Part shown: positions 54,520 through 62,960 of the stretch, piece after piece | How positions within the stretch are numbered: position 1 is the first letter of the stretch | Layout of the letters: each line of letters opens with the position of its first letter | DNA from: Ruminococcus sp. | GTDB taxonomy: Bacteria > Bacillota > Clostridia > Oscillospirales > Ruminococcaceae | Assembly (NCBI RefSeq): GCF_024692365.1 | Contig: NZ_JAILMR010000109.1 | Coordinates: 29,582 to 93,581 of the forward strand | Length of the DNA stretch: 64,000 nt | Direction of reading: 5' to 3' | The notes under the pieces: generated by a model | Databases searched by the model: none | What the model saw: only the letters and a program-made list of their open reading frames with translations | Told to the model about the DNA's origin: nothing | Made by a program: the position numbers and the translations under genes

Positions 54520-55323
54520 ATGGGAAAGATCTGTAAGTCATGCGGGCATTATTACAGCGGAGAATACAGCGACAAATGCGGCTACGGCAAGCCCGCTAAA
54601 GTCGCGGAATCTGTAAAAAAATACAGGAAAGCGGCTAGAAAGAAGCCGCTTCGTATGCAAACAGAGGAAGACAAAAAGCTGTATGCCAAGTGGGCTAAGG
54701 AAGAAAAGCAGGGTCAGGTCACGAAGAGGACTGACCCGAAAGCTAAGGTTCATTTCCTGATAGTTGTAATAATTGCGGCGGTAGTTGTGCTTGGCTTCGC
54801 ACTTTACAAGAGCGGCGTATTTTTTTCAAACACAAAGGAAGAAGTCATACAGCAGTATTTCACTTCGATATCTCAGGGAGATTATGACAAATTCGTCAAG
54901 TGCTTCCCTAAAGAGATAAAGAGGGACTACGATGCAGACAGAGAAGCATCGGGTCTAAGCAAGGACGAATACATGAAATCGCTGTATCAGGAATTTACCG
55001 ATACTTACGGCGCAGGGTACAGCATAATAGTCACCTTTGGTGATATGACTCCCCTTTCAGCTGACGATTACGATATGACCGCTTACAAGGAACAGCACGG
55101 TTCTGCACCGAAGCTAAGCGAGGTATGCGAAGTCGTTACGAATATCGAGTTCCGCGGTACTAAGGGCAGTCAGAAATCAAAACTGTTCATATACGTTGGA
55201 AAATCGGGCGGTTACTGGCATATCTTCGGCATGGACGAGGATATGGGAAGCATCAACGCAGATGGTTCACTAAACGATGGCGAGATACCACCTGTTGTCG
55301 AGAACGAAAACGGTATCAACTAA
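54520..55323 (+). CDS. Zinc-ribbon membrane protein with NTF2-like extracytoplasmic domain
   Basis: The N terminus has a short zinc-ribbon-like CKSCGHYYSGEYSDKCG, a basic helix, one membrane segment (FLIVVIIAAVVVLGFALY, about residues 78-97), and an outside domain of about 165 residues (TKEEVIQQYFTSISQGDYDKFVKCFP) with an NTF2/DUF4878-like pattern. It starts 15 bases after the cyclase gene, with GAGGT upstream, so it belongs to the same operon. Its job is unknown; it could be an output or partner of c-di-GMP signalling. Confidence 0.75.
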   Translation: MGKICKSCGHYYSGEYSDKCGYGKPAKVAESVKKYRKAARKKPLRMQTEEDKKLYAKWAKEEKQGQVTKRTDPKAKVHFLIVVIIAAVVVLGFALYKSGVFFSNTKEEVIQQYFTSISQGDYDKFVKCFPKEIKRDYDADREASGLSKDEYMKSLYQEFTDTYGAGYSIIVTFGDMTPLSADDYDMTAYKEQHGSAPKLSEVCEVVTNIEFRGTKGSQKSKLFIYVGKSGGYWHIFGMDEDMGSINADGSLNDGEIPPVVENENGIN

Positions 55324-55333
55324 TAATTCAAAT

Positions 55334-55366
55334 GCCTGTTCTGTTCGGGACAGGCTTTATTTTTTA
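55334..55366 (+). terminator. Terminator of the c-di-GMP operon
   Basis: GCCTGTTC pairs with GGACAGGC in a GCCTGTTCTGTTCGGGACAGGC hairpin, followed by TTTATTTTTT, just after the stop at 55323. Confidence 0.85.
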
Positions 55367-55372
55367 CAAACT

Positions 55373-55414
55373 AAGAGCTCAGCGACCCTTTACGGTACGC
55401 TGAGCTCTTTTGAT
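55373..55414. terminator. Second hairpin between convergent genes
   Basis: A 12-bp inverted repeat (AAGAGCTCAGCG with CGCTGAGCTCTT) is followed by TTTGATTT on the plus strand; the minus side lacks a T run. It is probably a back-up terminator and may also block the convergent CBM37 gene transcript. Confidence 0.7.
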
Positions 55415-55442
55415 TTATTATATTGTTATGCCACGGGAAGGA

Positions 55443-57947
55443 TCACTTTACAGTAACTTCAAATGTTCTGGTATTAAGTGCGGTGATATCCCACTTGCCG
55501 CCTACCTTTGCGCAGATGACCATCTTGTATGTCTGACCTGCATTGAGCTTTGGCGAAGTGTAGTACGGAGTAGATGCGGGTATTTTCTGGTCAAGAATCA
55601 CCCATTTACCTGCCAGATAAACTGCTACACCATAATTCTGAGCGTCCTTAACCTTTGACCATGTAAGTCTGAACTGGTGGAACTCCTCATTGTAATCAAT
55701 ATTTTTTACAACAGGATATTTTGTAGTGGTATCCTTGGGAGAAACAACGATAGAGTTAGTAACGTTAGTTACCCAATCACCATAAGCGTAGGAGATAACA
55801 GCTACCTTATATTCCTGACCTTCTTTCAGATCGTTCATAACATAACTGGTGCCTTTGTTCTCACCGATAATAGACCATCTGCCGCTGATACAAGCTACAA
55901 TGGCATATTTTTCAGCACCCTCAACTTCTGTCCAGTTAAGTTTGACTGCACCATACCCCTGTTCGTAGGTAATTTCAGGTGCATTGTAGATCAGCTTAGG
56001 GATTCGTACTTCCTGAGTATCAGTATAAGTCTTGCCCTCAAACTTAGCTGTGGCAGTGTATACTATCTTGCCTTCCTTCGTGTAAGTAGGCTCGGTCTTT
56101 ACGGATTTTATCACAGCAGTTGTGCCCTGTACCGTATTGCACTGAGTGCAAGGGAATGATACAGCCGCAGTGGTATATTTTTTGTTCCATGTCCATACAG
56201 GTTCACCGAATTTGTGACCTAAAGCATCAATAACAGTCTTGGACTTCGTTATCTCGCTGATGCCCTTGCTATCGATAAAGAATTTGTTATTTGCTTCATC
56301 GTACCAGTATTCGATATTGCCCTTTTGTGTACAGGTAGGTGCAACCGCTTCAACATGAGTGAGTTTCAGCATGGGGATAGTAACTTCCTTGGTGGAAGTA
56401 TAGGTCTTTCCGCCAACTTTTACGGTAGCAGTATATACATACTTACCGTTCTCTGTATATGTCGGATTCACGATATTTGCTTTAACAACTGCATCTACAG
56501 TTTCTGAATTTCCGCAAATCTTGCATTTGAATGTTGCCTTTGCAGTTGGAGCGGCAGTTGAAGTCATATCAGACCATGTCCACTTGGGCTCGCCGTAGCT
56601 GTGACCCTTTGCGGGGATAACTGTATCTTTCAATGCTACTTCTATCTTGCCGTCACCATCTAAGTAGTACTTTCCATCGGAACATATATAGAATTCTATA
56701 TTGCCGGCAGTGGTGCAGGTAGCTGAAACAGCCTTTACCTTTTTATAAGTATGATGAACTGTAACAGGAACATCAATTCCATAAACTGTCAGATAATGCT
56801 CGGTATCATTTGGAACGAACACAGCCTTGAAGGTCTTTTCGCCCACATCACCAACTTCCTCTTTAGCATTTTCCCAATGCCATGTACCGTTTTCTGCAGT
56901 GGGAAGTTCTGCATCACACAGTGTATGACCGAAAGGCACTCTGACATTCTTAGGGATAGTATATTCAGGCATCTTCTTTATCTTGAAAGAAATAGTAGTA
57001 GAGCCGTAGAAATCACCTATACCGTTGATATAAACTGTTGCTGTGCCGACTTCGATGTTTTCGTCATATGAAACAGTATAGTCAACATTTTCCTCCAGAG
57101 GACCCTTGGGAGGGCAGTTTGCTATAACAGGAGGAGTTACCTTGCTGCCTGTGTATTCTTGGTCTGGTATGAAATCAAGATCAAAGATTTTTTCCTCTAC
57201 CGATGTTGCACCAGTCTTACGGATACCATAGCTATAATAATCGTCATCCAGATCATAATACTCATGACCCTCGGCAGGCTCGGCTATATTTTCCTTCAAA
57301 TCAGTGCGCTCGGTGAAATATCCGCCTGTCAGATAGTAATGCCCTGAACCGTTTCTGTAAAAAGGACCGTCACGGTCATCAGTCTGGAGGTCGTAATAAC
57401 CGCCTTTGATGTAGATATGTGCATCATCTGATTCCGTTCTGGAGATATCATGACCACCTGTATATCTGCCGCTGAGCAGCTCGACAGTACCTTTTCTGAC
57501 CTTTAAGAAACGAACTACATTGGGATTTTCAGCGAACATTCCGCCGTAGTATCCGCTGTCAAGAAATGTTATGTGAGTTTTAGCGTTATTTATATAAAAA
57601 TATGTCTGGGGATCACGGTTGCCCATGCTGTCAAACCAGATAACATTGCCGTTAAAGTCAACAGTGAAGGATTTACCGTTATCTATGGTATGAGCGCCTG
57701 TGATATCAAAAGAGTCTACCAGCTTGATTGTATCGCCGTTTTCAGCCGAATTTGCAGCTTCAAGGAATTCGTCAAGGGTTGCAACCTCGTGAACCGATGC
57801 AACTATCTCCTTTTCAGTATCGGCATAAGCCGTAAGAGAAGTTATTCCGCTGAAACCATTTGTAGCTGCGCCTGCAGGGACAGTTCCCGCTGCACAAAGA
57901 ACAGCCAGAACACCTGCGATAGTACGCTTAGTGAAAATATTTGTCAT
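55443..57947 (-). CDS. Secreted multidomain protein with two C-terminal CBM37 modules
   Basis: A signal peptide (IAGVLAVLCAAGTVPAGAA) leads to a beta-helix-like region (about residues 50-230; TLDEFLEAANSAENGDTIKL, GGYYDLQTDD, GGYFTERTD). Then come an MBG-like beta domain (YTGSKVTPPVIANCPP, DYTVSYDENIEVGTATVYINGIG) and two Cys-containing repeats (ATCTTAGNIEFYICSDGKYY, PTCTQKGNIEYWYDEANNKFF). The last ~180 residues are two CBM37 modules (LNWTEVEGAEKYAIVACISGRW and FHQFRLTWSKVKDAQNYGVAVYLAGKW). CBM37 binds cellulose, xylan and other glycans in R. albus. No catalytic domain is visible, so it is a binding or adhesion protein. AGGAGG precedes the ATG. Confidence 0.85.
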   Translation of the reverse strand: MTNIFTKRTIAGVLAVLCAAGTVPAGAATNGFSGITSLTAYADTEKEIVASVHEVATLDEFLEAANSAENGDTIKLVDSFDITGAHTIDNGKSFTVDFNGNVIWFDSMGNRDPQTYFYINNAKTHITFLDSGYYGGMFAENPNVVRFLKVRKGTVELLSGRYTGGHDISRTESDDAHIYIKGGYYDLQTDDRDGPFYRNGSGHYYLTGGYFTERTDLKENIAEPAEGHEYYDLDDDYYSYGIRKTGATSVEEKIFDLDFIPDQEYTGSKVTPPVIANCPPKGPLEENVDYTVSYDENIEVGTATVYINGIGDFYGSTTISFKIKKMPEYTIPKNVRVPFGHTLCDAELPTAENGTWHWENAKEEVGDVGEKTFKAVFVPNDTEHYLTVYGIDVPVTVHHTYKKVKAVSATCTTAGNIEFYICSDGKYYLDGDGKIEVALKDTVIPAKGHSYGEPKWTWSDMTSTAAPTAKATFKCKICGNSETVDAVVKANIVNPTYTENGKYVYTATVKVGGKTYTSTKEVTIPMLKLTHVEAVAPTCTQKGNIEYWYDEANNKFFIDSKGISEITKSKTVIDALGHKFGEPVWTWNKKYTTAAVSFPCTQCNTVQGTTAVIKSVKTEPTYTKEGKIVYTATAKFEGKTYTDTQEVRIPKLIYNAPEITYEQGYGAVKLNWTEVEGAEKYAIVACISGRWSIIGENKGTSYVMNDLKEGQEYKVAVISYAYGDWVTNVTNSIVVSPKDTTTKYPVVKNIDYNEEFHQFRLTWSKVKDAQNYGVAVYLAGKWVILDQKIPASTPYYTSPKLNAGQTYKMVICAKVGGKWDITALNTRTFEVTVK

Positions 57948-58016
57948 TAAAATGTTCCTCCTTTTGTTTATCGATAATTCATCAAATCACCTTATAATAA
58001 ACACTTGACAAATACA

Positions 58017-58045
58017 ATTATATCACAAATAACGCCAAATGACAA
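58017..58045 (-). promoter_or_regulatory. Promoter of the CBM37 protein gene
   Basis: TTGTCA, 17 bases and TATAAT on the minus strand, giving a leader of about 65 bases. The remainder of the gap 57948-58154 is AT-rich with no other signal. Confidence 0.75.
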
Positions 58046-58154
58046 GCAAATCATTAAGTATATGAATATTATCTTTTGTTTTTGTAAAGATTGACGGTCA
58101 TTATATAGTATTAACGGCATTTGATACAAAAGAATATTAACCTGAGTAATTAAG

Positions 58155-58192
58155 TTAAAAAAGTTCTGTAAACATAAAGTCTACAGAACTAT
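58155..58192. terminator. Terminator of the LytTR kinase operon
   Basis: AGTTCTGTA pairs with TACAGAACT across a short loop; both strands continue with a T run (minus TTTTTTAAC, plus ATTTTTAATG). Confidence 0.82.
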
Positions 58193-58223
58193 TTTTAATG
58201 TATAGAAAAATCCGATACCCTGT

Positions 58224-59543
58224 TTATTCAGGACGATACATAAGTATGCTTACGTTGAAAATCCCGTTGTGGGTCTCAATGACCATTGACCCTTTATAAC
58301 GCTTCACAATGTTCTGAACAGAACGCAGACCGATTCCATGACCTTCTTTGTTGGTGATGGGCAGATCATTCTTGTCCAGTTCAATCCTGCCGCGATAGGC
58401 GTTGTATATCGATATTACCAACGCTTTCGGATTCATCAGACCGATGCGGACACTCACAAGACGGTTATCGCCATCAAGTTCTGATGCCGCACGAATGGCA
58501 TTTTCTACCAGATTGCCCATGACTGCGCACATATCCGATTCTTTTACTGGCAGGTCTTCACCTAAATCTATGGACCAGTTTATTGAAACATCCTGAGATT
58601 TTGCAGCTTCATCGTAATGACTTGCAATGGCATCGACCGCCTGATTTTCACATATTGCCTTATGCCGCTGGGAAATATGTTCAACCAGCGGGGCGAGGTA
58701 TTCATTCAGCTTACAGGTCTGACCCTTTTTCAAATATTCATTTATAAGGAGTATGTGCTGGCGAAAATCGTGACGAAGCTGAGAGGATTCCTGCAAATAC
58801 TGCCTTGTTTTTCGGTACTGGTTTTCTTCCATACGAAAAAAGTCAAGGCTGCGTTGTAGATCAGCACGCTCGGTCATCTTTTTGGAAAGCCACCATAATA
58901 TATGGTACAGAAACAATGTTACAATCGGAATGGTCAGAAATATCACCAGAGTTATCCTGCGCAATCTGCCTATCATGACATTCTCGGCGCTGAGAGGATT
59001 TGTCCATATAATGAGAACCGATGCAGTAAGCTGTACGATAGAAAGCACCTTCCACACATTATCGAGATCTTCGTTCTCAAACATTTCGGGGAACTTTTTA
59101 AATAGTGTTCGTGCAAAGACTAGCCCGACAGAAACTGTAACACCAAGACAGATAAGCCCCGAAGACAGGTTGTATACGTTATATTTGTTTCCAAGTTCCA
59201 GCGGCGCAGTCAGGAATGTGTTGTATGTGGTTGAAAACGCACACAGGAACATAGAATTTCCAAAGGAAAAAAGCTTTTGAAAAATAGATAGTTCAAAGCA
59301 GAAATTATATAGCAGAAACATCGCAACCATCGTCGGAAACAACAGCTTGTTAGTTGGAATGAGAAGCATCGAACACAGTATCGAACCGCCCACAGTGAAT
59401 ATGCCAAGAACGGTCGCAAGTGCGCCGAAGAGGAATGCCTTGTTTACCCTGCGGCAGCGGTAAACGGGTATCACCGCCATAGCTGCGGCGGGTATGACCA
59501 TTGCAAGCTCGGTAAAATATCTGATGGTCAGGCTGATATTCAT
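58224..59543 (-). CDS. GHKL sensor histidine kinase of the AgrC/LytS type
   Basis: Six membrane segments fill the first 225 residues, without a large outside loop, the layout of peptide-sensing kinases such as AgrC. A coiled linker leads to the phospho-acceptor motif SSQLRHDFRQHILLIN, the N box MGNLVENAIRAA and the G box KEGHGIGLRSVQ. The ATG has AGGAGG upstream and overlaps the TGA of the LytTR regulator by four bases, so the two are coupled. The ligand is unknown; no peptide transporter or AgrB-like gene lies in the window. Confidence 0.93.
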   Translation of the reverse strand: MNISLTIRYFTELAMVIPAAAMAVIPVYRCRRVNKAFLFGALATVLGIFTVGGSILCSMLLIPTNKLLFPTMVAMFLLYNFCFELSIFQKLFSFGNSMFLCAFSTTYNTFLTAPLELGNKYNVYNLSSGLICLGVTVSVGLVFARTLFKKFPEMFENEDLDNVWKVLSIVQLTASVLIIWTNPLSAENVMIGRLRRITLVIFLTIPIVTLFLYHILWWLSKKMTERADLQRSLDFFRMEENQYRKTRQYLQESSQLRHDFRQHILLINEYLKKGQTCKLNEYLAPLVEHISQRHKAICENQAVDAIASHYDEAAKSQDVSINWSIDLGEDLPVKESDMCAVMGNLVENAIRAASELDGDNRLVSVRIGLMNPKALVISIYNAYRGRIELDKNDLPITNKEGHGIGLRSVQNIVKRYKGSMVIETHNGIFNVSILMYRPE

Positions 59544-60280
59544 ATATCAAGCCTCCTGCGCATACGCGATGCGGCGTATTTCGTGAATTTTGCGAGAATA
59601 TCCTTACGTCCGCGCCTGCGAACAGGATATATCATTTCATCCTGCATGATGATCTGGTCGCCCCTGACCTGTGAAGCGTAGTCCATATTGATTATTACAC
59701 CACGGCTGCAAAACAGAAAATTAGGCTCGTTTTCCAAAGCAGTTTCCAGTTCGCCAAAAAGCATGATACTCTGTTTGACTTCGCCCGTGATAAGTTTTAG
59801 ATCCACCGAATGGTTGTTTGAAAGCACAGCGACAATCTCAGAAAGTGGTATCTCCAACACCTTATGAGGAATGCTGACTTTCAGCAGCTTGTCCTCAGCA
59901 TCAAGATCGCGGATAGTCCTGTTCATTACCTCAGCAAAAGCAGCATACTCAAATGGTTTGCAGAGGTAACCTTTTGGCTGAGAAGAGAAGGACTGAAAAA
60001 CAAAGTCCCGCGTGGTAGACATAAAAATAATACCCAGTTCACGGTCGGCAATGCGAAGCTGTTCTGCAAGGGTAAGACCGTCCATTTCGCCCATGCAAAC
60101 ATCGATGAAGATTATCTCGAACATTCCTTTGCGGTAGATTTTAAGAAAATCCTCAGCAGAAGAATATTCCGCCGACCTGATTGTACAGTTGTGTCTGTCA
60201 CGAAAGAAACGATCAACACTATTCTTTATTATAATGCGGTCGTGTTCCAAATCGTCCACGATCGCTATATTAAGTTCCAT
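59540..60280 (-). CDS. LytTR-family response regulator
   Basis: The receiver domain (residues 1-125) has IVDDLEHD, the phospho-acceptor Asp in IIFIDVCMGEMDG, and CKPFEYAAF. The C-terminal LytTR domain (about 140-240) is of the AgrA/ComE kind: PLSEIVAVLSNNHSVDLKLI, FLFCSRGVIINMDYASQVRG and RRRGRKDILAKFTKY. Such regulators bind pairs of 9-bp direct repeats 20-22 bases apart. The ATG has GAGAGGTG upstream. Its control region contains two candidate repeat pairs. Confidence 0.94.
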   Translation of the reverse strand: MELNIAIVDDLEHDRIIIKNSVDRFFRDRHNCTIRSAEYSSAEDFLKIYRKGMFEIIFIDVCMGEMDGLTLAEQLRIADRELGIIFMSTTRDFVFQSFSSQPKGYLCKPFEYAAFAEVMNRTIRDLDAEDKLLKVSIPHKVLEIPLSEIVAVLSNNHSVDLKLITGEVKQSIMLFGELETALENEPNFLFCSRGVIINMDYASQVRGDQIIMQDEMIYPVRRRGRKDILAKFTKYAASRMRRRLDI

Positions 60281-60298
60281 AAATTCACCTCTCCAGAG

Positions 60299-60335
60299 TT
60301 AATATAACTTAAAACAACTTAATATAAATATTATA
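60299..60335 (-). promoter_or_regulatory. Promoter of the LytTR operon with TTAATATAA direct repeats
   Basis: The minus strand carries ATGGTATAAT (TATAAT at 60330-60335), an extended -10 with a poor -35. Just downstream, TTAATATAA occurs twice (60299-60307, 60319-60327), exactly 20 bases apart, a spacing typical of LytTR sites, so the system may regulate itself. Confidence 0.5.
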
Positions 60336-60372
60336 CCATAGTGACAAATAAAATACAAGAATATAAATGACC

Positions 60373-60437
60373 ACTCACGCAAGTTTCATACAACTCACGC
60401 AATTTCTATTGACTTTTTAGCTTTTTTATATTACAAT
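60373..60437 (+). promoter_or_regulatory. Direct repeats ACTCACGCAA with a divergent plus-strand promoter
   Basis: ACTCACGCAA occurs at 60373-60382 and 60393-60402, exactly 20 bases apart. The second copy ends six bases before TTGACT (60409-60414), which is 17 bases from TACAAT (60432-60437). This is the layout of promoters activated by AgrA/ComE-type LytTR regulators. The transcript would start near 60444; no gene with a good ribosome binding site follows before 61016. Confidence 0.6.
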
Positions 60438-60880
60438 TCTTAGTATGATGTTGGTTATGAAATTCATCTACTATTTGTTCAAATTTACACGAGTAAACGA
60501 AACGATGTTCACCCACCGCTCTATAATAAATGATAATATCATTATACAGATATAGAAGACCAAATTTATCGGCGTAAGATTTACATGACAGCGTTATAAG
60601 TACGCTAGTGCTAACTTTATCCAACGCCAAAAGCGATAACGTTGTCATGAATAGTCCCGCCGAAAGACGATTTGTTCCTTATGTGTAGATGATAATTATT
60701 TTTTGAGCAAATCTTAGGCTAAATTATTGAATATATCTATGATTCATTAATATATCGCACTTTGCAACGAATCTTCATATTGTGTAAATGGATAAACTAT
60801 GTACTCAAAGCAAGGCGGTTTTGAATTTAATGTAAATAATTACCATTAGTTGTACAGTTAGTCAGTAATAAACGCCAAAT
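60438..60880. other. AT-rich region without a supportable gene
   Basis: The stretch lies downstream of the TTGACT/TACAAT promoter. A 37-codon plus-strand ORF (ATG 60445, MMLVMKFIYYLFKFTRVN) would be almost leaderless, and an 80-codon ORF is open on the minus strand (60406-60648); neither has a convincing ribosome binding site. A small RNA or peptide transcript is possible. Confidence 0.4.
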
Positions 60881-60921
60881 CAGAAATACCAATTTCTGGT
60901 GTATATTCATCGCTAATATAC
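60881..60921. promoter_or_regulatory. Two adjacent inverted repeats upstream of the CBM37 gene promoter
   Basis: CAGAAAT-ACCA-ATTTCTG (60881-60898) and GTATATT-CATCGCT-AATATAC (60901-60921) are perfect 7-bp inverted repeats only two bases apart, about 33 bases upstream of the -35 element at 60954. They look like two regulator sites on one face or a short hairpin pair. Confidence 0.5.
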
Positions 60922-60953
60922 AGCAATTTGTCAAGTTAATAAAAGTGTATCCT

Positions 60954-60982
60954 TTGTGGTAATTAGGGTATGCTTTTATAAT
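60954..60982 (+). promoter_or_regulatory. Promoter of the second CBM37 protein gene
   Basis: A weak TTGTGG and a TATAAT are 17 bases apart on the plus strand, 33 bases before the ATG. Confidence 0.6.
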
Positions 60983-61015
60983 ATCAATAATCATTTTTTA
61001 AGGAGGAACTAGAAA

Positions 61016-62608
61016 ATGAACGAAAGAAGAAGTATGAAAAAGGTTGCATCAGGTCTGATGGCACTTACAATGGCAGCAGGTATGCTCCCTGCTAACGTTG
61101 GCAGCTTTATAAGCCTGTCAGCAAGTGCGGAAGAAGCAGAGCTGGTAGCTTACGTTGATGAGGAAGTTACCGCTGACGAAACTACCGCCGAAGCAGTTGA
61201 AGAAGTTGTTGCTGTTGATTACAGCGCGCTCAGCGAAGGCGATTATGTTATCGAAGAAGGTGACGTTACCGTTGACAGCGTAGTTACTGTTTCTGGTGTA
61301 GTTAACCTTACACTGAACGCAGGTGCAACATTTACAGCTTCTCAGGGTATCGTTATTGAAGACGGTGCAGTACTGAACGTTTACGGCGAAGGCACACTCA
61401 ACGCAACAGGTGCTCCCAATGAGGGTACCAACCAGTTTGGTCACAACGCTATCAAGGGTACTATAAACGTATACGGCGGCACTATCAACGCTACTGCAAG
61501 TGATTCTGCTAGAGGTTATGGAATCAGAAGCTGGCTGCACGGTAACGGAGGTATCCCCGGCGTAGCTGCCCTTGAAGGTGATATCACCGTATACGGCGGA
61601 ACTATAAACGCAAAGGCTGGTAATGCAGGTGATGGCGGAGATGGCTATTACGCTGGTAATGGCGGACAGGGCGGCTATGCACTGGCTGGCAATATAACAA
61701 TATATGGAGGCAACTTTAACCTCGAAGGCGGCAAGGGCGGCAAGGGTGCAAAGAGCGCTCATCCTGAGTGGGGCTATCCCGATGGTATCGATGGTAAAGA
61801 TGGTGCTGCATTTGATCCCAACTCTTCTGTATATGTTGATGGCAAGGCAGCAACTGTTGATAAGTACCACTATGTAACATGGAACTGGATTCTTGAAGAT
61901 GACGGCACATACACAGCTGTTCCTAAGATGATCAACCTGGACGACGGTGCTAGCGAAGCCGTTGAGAGCGAAGTTAACCTGACTTCTGTTTATTCCAAGG
62001 GTCTGACCATATATACTGCTACCGTTTTTGTTAACGGTAATGCATTCAGCGATTCCATTCAGGTTGAGGCAAAGGAAAAGCTCAACCCCGAGGTTACATA
62101 CGAGAAGCGTCACAAGAGCGTAACTCTGAATTGGGAAAAGGTATACGGTGCTGAAAAGTACGGTGTAGTTGGCTTTATCAACGGCGAGTGGAGACTTCTG
62201 GAATCCGGTCACGGTACATCTTATAATCTCAAGAATCTGAAGCCCGGTCAGGAATACAAGGTAGCAGTAATTGCAATGTTCAACGGCGAGTGGAAGAGAG
62301 ATTATTCCAAAGCTATCACTGTAACTCCCAGAGATGAAGAATATCCTACACTCAGCAACATCGAATACAGCAGACAGTTCCATCAGTTCAAGCTGGATTG
62401 GAATGAAGTTCAGGATGCAGAGGAGTATGGCGTAGCAGTTAAGATTGCTGGCAGATGGAAGATCCTTGCTTACACCAACGAGCTTTCATACACTTCACCT
62501 AAGCTGCTCGTTGACAGCACTTACGAGATGCTGATCTGCGCTAAGGTTGACGGTAAGTGGGATCTGGATAAGATAGACGACAGATCATTCTCCGTTACTG
62601 TACAGTAA
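61016..62608 (+). CDS. Secreted beta-solenoid-like protein with two CBM37 modules
   Basis: A signal peptide (KKVASGLMALTMAAGMLPANVG) is followed by an acidic linker and a Gly-rich repeat region (about residues 75-260) with the pattern GTINVYGGTINATA, GDITVYGGTINAKAG, GNITIYGGNFNLEGG, predicted to be a beta-solenoid. A short beta domain leads to two CBM37 modules (about 350-440 and 445-530: VTLNWEKVYGAEKYGVVGFING and FHQFKLDWNEVQDAEEYGVAVKI). No catalytic domain is visible; the likely role is glycan or surface binding. AAGGAGGAA precedes the ATG. The 421-residue antisense ORF over it is a shadow. Confidence 0.88.
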   Translation: MNERRSMKKVASGLMALTMAAGMLPANVGSFISLSASAEEAELVAYVDEEVTADETTAEAVEEVVAVDYSALSEGDYVIEEGDVTVDSVVTVSGVVNLTLNAGATFTASQGIVIEDGAVLNVYGEGTLNATGAPNEGTNQFGHNAIKGTINVYGGTINATASDSARGYGIRSWLHGNGGIPGVAALEGDITVYGGTINAKAGNAGDGGDGYYAGNGGQGGYALAGNITIYGGNFNLEGGKGGKGAKSAHPEWGYPDGIDGKDGAAFDPNSSVYVDGKAATVDKYHYVTWNWILEDDGTYTAVPKMINLDDGASEAVESEVNLTSVYSKGLTIYTATVFVNGNAFSDSIQVEAKEKLNPEVTYEKRHKSVTLNWEKVYGAEKYGVVGFINGEWRLLESGHGTSYNLKNLKPGQEYKVAVIAMFNGEWKRDYSKAITVTPRDEEYPTLSNIEYSRQFHQFKLDWNEVQDAEEYGVAVKIAGRWKILAYTNELSYTSPKLLVDSTYEMLICAKVDGKWDLDKIDDRSFSVTVQ

Positions 62609-62665
62609 GCAGACACCTCTTATAGATAGTTAACTGCGGTTTCGTTTGAAGCTGTAGAAGCAGAA

Positions 62666-62694
62666 AAAGTCCGGTATTTTGCCGGACTTTTTTG
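62666..62694 (+). terminator. Terminator of the second CBM37 protein gene
   Basis: AGTCCGG, a short loop, CCGGACT and TTTTTTG on the plus strand. Confidence 0.88.
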
Positions 62695-62960
62695 CGTGGA
62701 GTATTTTATGACATAATGGGCATAGTAATACGTATCATGCCGTAAATGGGATTTAGCATCAGATCACCACGAATTACTAATTTGGTTACAACACAACTGA
62801 TCTCATGTGTTTATACAATAAGACTATATCAAAAACGTAATTATTTCTTGATATGCTTATTAATCGTGTTCTAACTTTCCTTCTCATGACATATCGCCCA
62901 TGAATATCCATCGCTATAAATCATCGTTCGGTTCACAGCACCTCAATTGAACCCATAAAA
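62695..62960. other. Intergenic stretch without a recognisable feature
   Basis: The 266 bases between the terminator and the palindrome hold no ORF with a ribosome binding site, no consensus promoter and no repeat that I can support. Confidence 0.6.

Noticed and set aside
60406-60648. 80-residue minus-strand ORF in the LytTR intergenic region
   Set aside because: Composition is not impossible, but the ribosome binding site is weak and it runs into the ACTCACGCAA promoter; kept only as a remark in the intergenic entry.
61118-62383. 421-residue minus-strand ORF
   Set aside because: It is antisense to the well-supported CBM37 protein, has an implausible Cys/Ile-rich composition and no ribosome binding site.
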